Assembly (NCBI GenBank): GCA_036925085.1
Contig: JAUPFP010000016.1
Coordinates: forward strand, 1,953,501-2,017,500
From: Brachycybe producta
Taxonomy: Eukaryota; Arthropoda; Diplopoda; Playtdesmida; Andrognathidae
Length of the DNA: 64,000 nucleotides
Direction: 5' to 3'
Within the stretch, counting starts at the first letter, position 1. Each line of letters opens with the position of its first letter. The position numbers were made by a program, and so were the translations under genes. This document shows, in pieces, positions 55,513 to 64,000 of this stretch. The notes under the pieces were generated by a model, which had not been told where the DNA came from, did not search any database, and worked only from the letters and a program-made list of their open reading frames with translations.

Positions 55513-55640
55513 TTGCAATTGCATAGAAGGCCACCATGTGGGAGGCAGTGATGTCCTTCGCAATTGCACAGAAGGCCACCATGTGGAAGGCAGTGACGTC
55601 ATTCGCAATTGCGCAGAAGACAGCCATGTGGTGTGCACAC
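55513..55640. repeat. 45-bp tandem repeat, codon-periodic, ~2.8 copies
   Basis: GCAATTGC falls at 55515, 55560 and 55605, an exact 45-bp period; each unit continues with AGAAGGCCACCATGTGG and AGGCAGTGACGTCA. Because 45 is a multiple of 3, both strands keep open frames: the minus strand gives three 15-residue units of the type HMVAFCAIAKDITAS (67 codons, 55439-55642), and the plus strand gives units like NCTEGHHVEGSDVIR. It contains TGACGTCA. It could be a minisatellite or a repeat-bearing exon; without splice or homology evidence I call it a repeat. Confidence 0.75.
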
Positions 55641-57401
55641 ACAATCTGACCTATTTTGACCTTTTAGGCCAGGTTTTTTGGGTGAAATTTAAAAACTTAT
55701 AGTTTCCACCATGTCTACGTTTCTAGCTGTTTAATTTGACACCTTGATTGTTGCTGTGGGCCTCGTAGATGCTTCAAAAGTTCATGGGGTACTCAGTCTT
55801 TATACATAGATGATGGTGATAACTTTGCTTGTGCTGCCTTCTGGCTGCAGGTAATGCCATTATGAGTAACAAACTAAGTTAAATAAGACAGATTGCTTTC
55901 TGAGCCTTCACAGGGCCACACAATAAAAGGGTTTAAGAATTCCTGTTAGGTTAAAATAAGTTTATAATGCAATCAAAGCTGCTTACATTTAATTTGAAGA
56001 TTTAAAAAAAAAACTTTTCTCAAAATATTATCTTGAGAATAATTTTTTTTTAGAAATACAATTGGTAGTGTTTGACATTTTCTTAAGAAAAAAGCGTGGG
56101 TGTAATGCCATATGTTTGTGTGTGTGACGTAAACCATATGTCACATTTTCCGTCAAGTTTCCTCCGTAATTTTTCATATATACATTATATACTAGAATTC
56201 TCTCTTCTTGCGTGATGGATTGATGGAATCGAACTCATCCCTCTCTTTTTTTTTTCGTCCTCCCTCCCCCCTCCCAATAATACTCATCATCATAATCATC
56301 ACCATCTCTTTAAACTCTTAATTTTCTCATCCGCTTAATCTCTATAATTTAATTTTTTTTAGAACTTTGCATCCAATTGCATGACAACATTTGGTCAGAG
56401 TCACTCACTTTTTGAGAGATAGAAAGAAAGAGAGAGAAAGAGGACCACCGCAAACAGCCTGAAAATGGTTATAATAAGTAAGTGGATTGTTTAATATTTT
56501 AGCAGAAGGTTTAGTTCTCATGGTTTGTATATAACAATTATTTATATTGAACTTCTATCAAATATCAAGCCAAGAAACAGCAAAAAAAAAATAGATGGTC
56601 ACTTAATGGAAATCGATAATGCAATTATATATGCCTAGGTTTTGTGTTTTTAAATATGGAAGTTTGAGCATATTTTTTTTTACTAATATACCACCAATTA
56701 CATTTTCAAAAAGCTGCTTCAATCAATTAAAAAAAATCGTAGGGCTTTTTGTATAAATAAGGGGCCTCATCACTGAAAGTAATAAGACTGTAATAAGACA
56801 GTAAATTGTCATATTTATCAGTCACAAAAGCAATTTACAAAATAATATCAGGGCTGTCCAAATGGCCTGCTCTGGAATAGGGAACCTATTAACTCATCAT
56901 AATTATTAATCATTGATAGTTATGACTGAATTACATATTCAAATTTGCCAATAACAAATACATATTGCTTTAATTCAAATTTTATGGAGAATATAATTAC
57001 GTAAAATTACTTCCAACTTTCATTTTGCCTGTTTTCGTTATATTTTGGAGCTACATTATCATTTATTTGGATGAAACCTATTATTTAGTGTAAAACTGTG
57101 GGTGTCGTCGCCATGTACGTTTGAGAGCACAAGTTCAGCTCTTTTTGCTCGTGTTTTTCAAAAGAGCACAGAGAGCAGCTCCTTAATATCTCAGAGCAAT
57201 TGCTTTCTACCAAATGGATACAGATACAGAGCTGTGTTCTCGTTCATATGAACTCCTTTTCTCCACTTTTATTATCAGAGGAGGCTAATCGAGCAGTACT
57301 ATTATGATAAATATTGTCTTATGATTGTCATTGACTGGTGTACATCATAATATGATATTCATAAAATAATAGCACACAAGCAGTGACATCATTAGATATT
57401 A
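55641..57401. other. Non-coding DNA
   Basis: AT-rich, with a pyrimidine-rich stretch at 56245-56275 and a purine-rich one at 56415-56450. 57110-57250 is of balanced composition with repeated GAGCA/AGAGC words, unexplained. Confidence 0.45.
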
Positions 57402-57840
57402 ATGTCACAATTTTATCATATTTTCTGTACTAAAACCCAGCATCATAGTTTGGCACATTGCAGGGCTGAGTTAAGTTTGAAATTGTTTGGAAAAATTACA
57501 CGTTGTGATTGTCCTAAACCGCAGTCCAGTGATATTCATAAAGCACTATACATAGGCAGGGCTGACCACTCTAAGAAAATTAGGGATATTTTTGCTAGGG
57601 CAGATTCATATTATTGGTCTTTTTTTCCTCCCCTAGAGTTATAAGACAATGGAACTCTCTTCCTGAGGAAGAAGTGGTGAATGGGGATAATTTTGCTTTG
57701 TCAGATTATTTATTATTTTTAATTTTTTTTTATATATGTGCTTGACAATGCTTAATGCTGCATGTGGACTTTTATGTCTCTCTGCCATAGGCCTATTTGG
57801 CTGCTAGCAGAGTACTAGTTGTAATTGTAATTACTTAGGT
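57402..57840 (+). pseudogene. LINE (CR1/L2-like) ORF2 C-terminus and 3' tail, best copy
   Basis: Encodes the extreme C-terminus of a non-LTR retrotransposon polyprotein (endonuclease-reverse transcriptase, used for target-primed reverse transcription). The frame from 57402 includes KIRDIFARADSYYWSFFP. After a frameshift near 57631, a second frame from 57635 gives RVIRQWNSLPEEEVV and stops at 57743-57745. The FFPRxIRxWNSLP motif is typical of CR1/L2/Rex-like LINEs. The tail has CTCTGCCATAGGCCTATTTGG and CTGCTAGCAGAGTACTAG. Everything upstream, including the polymerase domain, is lost, as in 5'-truncated insertions. The 80-codon open frame is a fossil, not a cellular gene. Confidence 0.8.
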
Positions 57841-58540
57841 AAAATAATTATGTTACATTGCAAATTATAAGAGCAATTATTTTTGGCACACAGAAAAAAA
57901 ACATTAGACATAGTTGAATTCATACAGAATAAATTGATTGCACTTAAATGGGCAAGTTTGAAAACTCCTGTAGGAGTACTGACGTCGTATAGATATTGAT
58001 GTTTGCATATATACTGTATATCTATGGTAGTCATGTCGCTCACTGCATGCCGATGCAATGGCAATATGAAGTTTGCGAAATTAATCATTGATTTTTCCAA
58101 GATAATAATGGTTCTTAAAAATATACGAGCGTACCACCAATATGAAATTATTGGTGTTTTTTGTTCTTATTGATAATAGTTTTTTTTAATTTATTCATTG
58201 GGTTGCGTTTATTTCCAAATCGCTTTTTTTGGCTCAAATAGCTTACAGTGTATAAGACACAGTAATGTCTAAAAGAGGTCAAATCGTTCTAAATGAATTA
58301 GTCAGTAATTTTGTTTTGTCAAATAATGAAATTTTGACATGAATAGTGCCTCATACTTAGCTAACTCCTCGAATCGCTTAAAAAGCTCTAAGCAAATTGT
58401 AAAAATAAAATTGTGTAGCTTGAGCTGCTCAATCCAAATACCCTTATCTTTTGAGTGATTTGTGAGTAAAAGCCAATTTAAAAATTGGCAAATCAATTCT
58501 ATATTAATTTTCTAATTTTAAAAATACGCTTATTTGCCAG
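57841..58540. other. Non-coding DNA
   Basis: A small ACCACCAATA..TATTGGTG hairpin at about 58133-58157. No gene. Confidence 0.5.
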
Positions 58541-58734
58541 CTCAAGTTTACTGGTTGGATTATTTAAATGAGTCGCATCACTTATTTTATTTTTCCTGAT
58601 TATTTTCTGTTCCGATTAAGGATTTTGAAGCATGGTGAGAGACAAGAGCTCTTTTTTGTACCTGCGCGCATTAATACAACTTTCAGGGGAAAAAAAAATA
58701 GGTTCATTTAAATAATCCAACCAGTAATCTCGAG
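58541..58734. mobile_element. Family E element, full copy (194 bp)
   Basis: The arms CTCAAGTTTACTGGTTGGAT, TATTTAAATGA and the inverted TCATTTAAATAATCCAACC, AGTAATCTCGAG pair over about 31 bp with two mismatches. The interior GTCGCATCACTTATTTTATTTTTCC matches 16477-16598. No frame. Confidence 0.8.
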
Positions 58735-59965
58735 TTGATAAATAGTATATTTTTTTCTGGTCTGGTGTGTTTCAAACTGTGTGTGATAAGGCAGTGAGTG
58801 TTGAGTGCAAGGGTGAGGGGTTGAGTTTGTTTGTCTTTGGGTTGTGTTTGTTCAGTAATCTTGCCATCTCCAACTGTGTATGGCTGAAGAAAGCATCAAG
58901 CAAGCATTTGCTCGAATACAGCCGTTTTGTTAGCAAATGTTTCACAATATGTCTCCCTTTTTTAATTTCAATTATTATATTCACTCCATACTGCCTCCTT
59001 TCATCTGTACACTATTTTACCCATAAGTAAACATTGTATATCAATACAAAAAAAATGACACACTACCTTTTAATACATTTTCTAGCCTTGACTAGGTTAT
59101 TTTTCTTTCTCTCCATCATTCAATTTATGCTTTTGACAAACATTATTAGTGTTATCATTGAATTGAATCACACTTTTTTGACAAGTTTTAAAAACTAGTT
59201 CAAAATGTTGAGACTACATTTTTTTCTCCCTATTTATCATATTTATATTAAAAAATGTCACCCCCCCCCAACCCTCTTCAATGTTTTGTATATGTGTCAG
59301 TGTTAAGTAGGCCTACATTTGAATTGATTTTAATCGTGTTTTGAAACGAATTTTACCTCCCCTTTTGAATTTATAAAGATTTAGACTTGTGTAGTATTAT
59401 ACTTATATATTGTAAACGGACACTTTTCTATGTTATTTCTGTGTTAAATGATTTTTTTTTCCAAAAAAAAAAAAAAGGACACACTTTGGCAAACAATTTA
59501 TAAACCAAAATATATATTTCTCAGGGGTTTATTATGTTCATTTGGCTAAGTTCTTCTTGTTGCATAAACAACAAGAAAAAAGTATATGAAAAGAGCAGAA
59601 GGATCCATATGTGTTTTCACATTTTATATACTTTTAAACATACATGTTGAAAAATAACATACACACTTCAAGTTTGTTTTGCATTTTTTTTTTTCTTCTT
59701 CCCCTCCCCTTTTTATACTTTCCTCATATCTTAATCCATGTTCTATTGAAATCATACAATCCCGTCATGTTTGAACACCTGCCCTTCTTTTTCTTCACCC
59801 CTCATTTTTTTTACAATGTTATTTTTTCTCTCTCTGTACTTTGTATAGGTCCGTGTACATATGAAGGCTAGGGCACCTAATTGAATTTTAATGAATTCAG
59901 AAGTAACACTTCAATAGAGACAGACTGGTATAATAACTGGCAAAGTGTTACAGTAGTTATCTTTC
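58735..59965. other. Non-coding DNA; one G/T-rich open segment
   Basis: 58760-59030 is open on both strands (87 codons plus, 70 minus) and less AT-rich. The plus-strand peptide is hydrophobic with many Cys, but there is no homology I can name and no splice evidence. TTCTTGTTG..CAACAAGAA hairpin at about 59554. Confidence 0.4.
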
Positions 59966-60264
59966 GGCTGGCTTCACACGGACCACTTTGTGGCGCAACA
60001 AAAAGTGGTTGCTTTTAGAAAACCACTGATGACATAGGTGTTCACACAAGCCACCACCACTGTTTTTTTTTCTCTCCTTCCTGTGCCATAGTGGCGACGA
60101 GTAGTCGAACCCTACAACAGGTGACGACCACCGCCTTTTTTGTTGGTGGTGATCAAGGTCGTACCAGTGGCAGGCGCACCGTGACAGCTGGTCATAGTTT
60201 TAAATGGCTTTTCTTCACGTGAGCCATTGAGTGGCGCCACTGAGTGGTCCGTGTGAAGCCAGCC
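59966..60264. mobile_element. Family K DNA element with 22-bp perfect ends
   Basis: GGCTGGCTTCACACGGACC followed by ACT at 59966-59987 is exactly mirrored at 60243-60264. The interior (GTGGTTGCTTTTAGAAAACC, GACGACCACCGCC, TTGGTGGTGATCAAGG) is much richer in GC than its surroundings and holds further short inverted GTGGT/ACCAC words. A related left end lies at 41731. Target duplication unclear, superfamily undetermined. Confidence 0.8.
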
Positions 60265-60362
60265 TTAGGTCAAGATTAGGTCATTTCGTGTTAGAAAGTG
60301 GATTTTGATCAGATTTATATTTTCGTGTTAACCTATATTTTGTATTATCTGATTTTTTCGTG

Positions 60363-60690
60363 TTAAGATGGTTTATGAACAGCTGATTTTTGAACTCTTA
60401 GTTAAGTAAACTTAAGAAAAACTTAAACCGTTTTAGAAACTAGAAGGGTAACTTATTGGCTGAAAGGTATTTTCATGTTGATACATTTTTATAGATAAAA
60501 TCGTCTGCTTAAAGTAGGGTCATTTCTAAACTCAAATAAAAAGATTATTTTGAAAAATATCAACGTGAAAATAGCCTTAAGTGATTGAGTTACCCTTCTA
60601 GTTTCTAAAACGAATTCAAGTTTCATTTAATTTTGCACCTTAAACAGTGAATAATCACAGTTTGAGAAGCGTTTATTTACACTTTAAATG
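60363..60690. mobile_element. Foldback A, copy 4 (full length)
   Basis: Left TTAAGATGGTTTATGAACAG, TTTTAGAAACTAGAAGGGTA; right AAGTGATTGAGTTACCC, TTCTAGTTTCTAAAACG. Centre ATTTTCATGTTGATAC pairs with ATATCAACGTGAAAAT. It starts 100 bp after the family K element. Good reference copy with 11102-11430. Confidence 0.8.
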
Positions 60691-63444
60691 GTTTTCACTT
60701 ATAACCATGTCCATTATTTTTTTATTATTAAACAGTATATCTTCATAGTGAGTGGAATTTCAAAATTAAATAAAAACTATACTGAAAATTCTGTCATCGA
60801 GGAATGTTATTATAGAAAAAAATAAAATAAGGAATGACAGATGAGGAATTTTTTTTCTTCTTCTAATTTGGCGGTGAATTTGTTTTTATTGTATAACTCG
60901 CAAGTGATAGGGATTTTTCTTCTTCTTCTTCTATACTTATTCAATGATCTCTTTTTTTGGGGGCAATGAAGTCAAGTCAGCTTCATTTTGCCTCAGGTTC
61001 ATCATATTCCTTTTATTTCTATACAAACTCAATGATAACACATTGGGTCAACTGTTTGTTGTTGTTGTTTTCATCACTATAAATACATATAAGTTCAGGG
61101 GAGTGTCATTTTTTGTTTTGGAAGATGAATAAAGGGAACATTCCTACTATTTACTGCAACAATTGGCAATTCCTTGTGTTTATTTCTAGGTTTCTTTTTT
61201 TTTTCGGTCTTCTTCTTATATATCTATGCTTTGGAATTTTTTTATTTGATCTCTCCACACTTTCTTTTTTTTCTAACTTGAAGAAGGTCTTTTCTATGGA
61301 CAAATCCACATTCCAATCACTGAATTCAAAAGCTCTAGGCAACGCCTTATTCTGTATTTTTTTTTCTAATACAATTATATTGCTTCTACAATTTATAAGA
61401 GCTATAGTATGTTCTATCAATATATGATATAGGATTGTTGGTGGGTGGTTTGGGATGTGAAATTTTGACTGAGAAAAATCAGGAGTGACACAAATGCCAC
61501 CTCTAAATCTCTTTTCTCAACTTTTAAAACTCAGTATAGGACCTAACATTTTAGAACTGATTACAAGTCCATTGATTCCAATCTTTAGATTGCTTTTAAT
61601 GATTTGAGATTTTTTTTCTTAAATATTTTAGCTTACAGACACATTTTATTAAGTTTTTTTTTATTAAAAACACAGTTGTGTAGTTTTTTAATTAAAATGT
61701 GGGAATAGTCAAGATGCAGGCAAAAACCGTTTTAAGGTCGTGCAGAGCGTGCAAACCCTATGAGGCGCCCAAACCGAGAAGAGCGCCGAAAAGGGGAATA
61801 AATGCATTTTATGATTTAGAAAATTAAAATTACTGATTATTACTGAAAATTAAAAATTACCTGTTTTTTGTTGTTGTAAAATTAGTTTTCTATTTTTTTA
61901 GTGTTTGGGGGGGGGGGGCACTATACTTGTCATAATTTCATTTAAGAAAATTTGAATGGTTGAAAGACTAAAAATGGTACGATACAATGTCGGCTAATTT
62001 TTGACATGAATGGTGCCTCATATATAGCAACATTTTTTTAAAAGTGAATTCAAAAGAGCTATGTGTTATTGGTTGCAAATAACACACAACAGACAATAAC
62101 ACACGTAAATAAGTACAGAAATATATAGTTGGGGCACAATATTTCTGCAAAACAGTGCAAAAGTAGCTTATAAGCAATTGATTAAATAGATTAGTTAATT
62201 GAAATAATTATTCATAAAATTATTCATGAAATATACTTTATGAGTATATAATAAACACTGTGGCTCCACCTGTTGATGATTTTTAACATTAAACTTGTCT
62301 TAGTTTGAATGCCGCAATTGTGTTTTTCTTTCTTTCTTTCTTTCTTTCTAAATATGACAGGAATTCTTTTGTTTATTAATAATAATAAATAACAATAAAA
62401 CTTGTATTCAGTTCGAGATAAAAAAAAATGATCAAACGTGAAACTAAAGACATCTTATAAAATGTAAAATGAAAAAAAATAGCCTGTTTAGAAAGGGGAA
62501 AAAGGGGGGGGGTATTGAGAGGAGAAGGAGGAGTAGGAGGTTGATTACAGGTGGAATGAAATTGAGCAAATGAATCATTCACATTTCAATGATTGAGCAT
62601 TTTTTGGTTTATGAATTGTTCTGAATTTTCTTATTAATCGATTGTCAAAAAAGTTAAGGCACCCCCCTCCCCCCCCCCACACACACACACAGGTGTTTGA
62701 AAATGACAGGTGTTTTTTTTTTAATACTCTCACTGAATTGGAATGTAGATGATAAACAGAAAGAAGAAGAAGAAAAAGGTGTCGCTTCTGTCTTTATAAT
62801 TCTGTCTTATATAGCGTGGGAATGGATAACTTCACCATTATATATCATTTACACAATTTTATATTATGTATCATAATATAATAGAAGTGAAAATAAAAAA
62901 AAATGATGCTTAAAGGCGTTTAAGTATATAGATACTTATATTATAAAATCTCTAATTTTTTTTTCTCTTCCTTTTGTAAACAATACTTTTTGGTGGCTCC
63001 CTGTGGTGCTATTGCTTTTATTCAAGTTTTATTTTTTCAGGGACCTAAAAACATTTATTTTTTTTTTCAACAGGTTTTTTCTTTTCTTTTAATTGCTCTT
63101 ACAATTATATATTTTTTTTCTTAAGCGTATTTCCTTTTTATTTATATATATTTTCTTTCTCCGTCGCACTATTTAAATTTATTTTAAATAATATAAAAAA
63201 TAAGGTCCATGACTCAATGAGAAAGGGTCACGTTTTTCTCACCACCTTTTACTTATTCAATTTAAGACGAAACCTTTTTATCTTTTGTTGTTGTTGTTGT
63301 TATTTTTGTTTATTGTTTGTTTTTCTGTGTGTTTATGCAACACTAAAACGCTAAAATTCAAAGTAAAATAAAATAATTTATAATATTATGGGATAAGGTA
63401 AGATCCAATGTGGAATTATAATGTAAACTGGGTCTTTAGCCTGA
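60691..63444. other. AT-rich non-coding DNA with several simple repeats
   Basis: G12 at 61907-61918, (TTTC)n at 62327-62349, a C-run with (CA)n at 62661-62691 and (TTG)n at 63287-63302. Overlapping frames on both strands at 61113-61427 are Phe/Leu-rich on one strand and Lys/Glu-rich on the other, as expected of chance frames. No gene. Confidence 0.5.
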
Positions 63445-63961
63445 GTATCACATGCGTAAAATAAAAGTAGAAACTTGAAATGGAAATAAATAAAAATTGA
63501 AAAACGTTTTTCTTCTAAGTTTCTGCTTTCCTTCACGTTCAAGGGTTTTCATACATTAGCCTAAATAGAAATATCACTCCAAAGATTTTTGTGTTTAAGG
63601 AAGAAGAGAGAAAGAATAAAGGTAGAATCACACACACTGAATAAAATCTCACTGAATTTCACTTTGTAAGGCAGTTAACAGAAACACCAGGCAAAGGACC
63701 AATAGAAATGTTCTGATTTTTTTATTTCTATTTCTGTTTTCTGATGGTTTTTCAGCATGTGTGATTCTTCCTCTAAAAAGACGGGCCATAAAAAATGATG
63801 CCTCTCAAAGACGCATTTCTTATTCTGCATGGCAGAACAGCAAAAAGTTGAAAGAATTTCAGCTTTTTTTCTGCCTACTTTCTGCCTAATAAATAGAAAA
63901 GCTTGAATTTCTACAAATTTTGTCCTCTTGTCACATTTTCACTTGGCATTTCTGCATGTAT
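63445..63961 (+). mobile_element. MITE C split by MITE B
   Basis: The 5' half (ATCACATGCGTAAAATAAAAG, TTTCTGCTTTCCTTCACGTTC, AAGGGTTTTCATACATTAGC) ends near AGAGAGAAAGAATAAA. After MITE B, the 3' half resumes at ACGGGCCATAAAAAATGATG and runs through GCATGGCAGAACAGCAAAAAG and CTACTTTCTGCCTAATAAA to ACTTGGCATTTCTGCATG. Other copies show these halves contiguous. Confidence 0.75.
63619..63772. mobile_element. MITE B inserted in MITE C
   Basis: Ends GGTAGAATCACACACACTG and CAGCATGTGTGATTCTTCC. Interior CTCACTGAATTTCACTTTGT and GGCAGTTAACAGAAACACC matches the 40.6-kb copy. The nesting shows that B was active after C at this locus. Confidence 0.8.
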
Positions 63962-64000
63962 TAACTTTGGGCTCACGGGCGTATTTGGGGAACCAGCACA

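Noticed and set aside
55535..55547. Perfect vertebrate-style start context GCCACCATG in each 45-bp repeat unit
   Set aside because: It recurs because the unit is tandemly repeated; the frame behind it ends after a short distance and nothing else indicates translation.
58767..59030. 87-codon hydrophobic, Cys-containing frame, possible small membrane protein or exon
   Set aside because: A 70-codon frame is equally open on the opposite strand, and no signal peptide, splice sites or family resemblance could be supported.
1..64000. CRISPR array, operon, ribosome binding sites
   Set aside because: No regularly spaced repeat-spacer pattern and the sequence is clearly eukaryotic; prokaryotic signals do not apply.
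1..64000. tRNA, rRNA or well-known conserved microRNA genes
   Set aside because: No B-box-like GGTTCGANTCC with a matching A box was found, and the seed sequences of familiar conserved microRNAs that I looked for (let-7, miR-1, miR-9, miR-10, miR-92, miR-124, miR-125) were not seen.

Overview
The window reads as AT-rich (about 30% GC by eye), gene-poor DNA from an animal genome. I find no convincing protein-coding gene, tRNA, rRNA, CRISPR array or operon. The longest stop-free frames (up to 135 codons) are low-complexity, lysine/phenylalanine-rich or microsatellite-derived, and none shows a recognisable cellular domain. Long (CT)n, (AT)n, (TAA)n and poly(G)/poly(C) tracts, a decayed LINE of CR1/L2-like style, many palindromic MITEs and a hAT-like element with a perfect 8-bp target duplication all point to a metazoan, probably a marine invertebrate. 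The word TAGGCCTA/AGGCCTA recurs more often than this composition predicts. The lineage cannot be fixed from sequence alone.

The content is mostly repeats, found by comparing the window with itself. I name the families here for reference. Foldback A: about 330 bp, arms carrying GGGTAGCTCAATCACT; near 2.8, 7.0, 11.1, 38.1, 40.6 and 60.4 kb. MITE B: about 145-160 bp, ends like GGGAAGAATCACACAYGCTGA; near 7.1, 27.8, 40.6 and 63.6 kb. MITE C: about 340-380 bp, ends like GGATCCCACATGCRTGAAAAA; near 7.3-8.1, 24.0, 27.7, 28.1, 28.7, 40.8, 47.9 and 63.4 kb. Family D: palindromic, arms like TTGAACCCTCTTTGAGCAGG; at least nine copies, five of them between 20.1 and 23.6 kb. Further families: E (CTCAAG..TACTGGTTGG), F (GGGCTCGAATTTTTATGC), G (GGCCTTGTTTCCACT), H (TTAGGGTCGTATT), I (TA-flanked, CAGGGTGG), J (CTCTCTACTGCRCATG), K (GGCTGGCTTCACACGG), L (300-bp repeat, inverted between 5.7 and 19.6 kb) and M (300-bp direct repeat at 38.6 and 48.3 kb).

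Layout. 0-10 kb: a transposon terminus at the left edge, family D, foldback A, a GC-rich block, a 200-bp palindromic element, a 305-bp element with a GC-rich core, repeat L, and a nest of MITE B, MITE C and LINE. 10-17 kb: a 758-bp TA-flanked element enclosing foldback A, a family I element, and two hairpin elements. 18-24 kb: a minisatellite of about 17 bp, repeat L, then a cluster of family D, G and J. 24-32 kb: F, the hAT-like element, H, B, C, G and a 242-bp TA-flanked element. 33-42 kb: a 26-bp tandem repeat, I, F, A, M, B, C and a probable solo LTR. 45-55 kb: an inverted minisatellite, F, the second C/LINE composite, M, D and microsatellites. 55-64 kb: a 45-bp tandem repeat, the best-preserved LINE 3' end, E, K, A, and a MITE C copy split by MITE B.

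Nothing here works together as a pathway. The informative relations are nesting and shared junctions between repeats, which give relative ages, plus scattered CTCF-like and CRE-like motifs that could be regulatory but are unproven.
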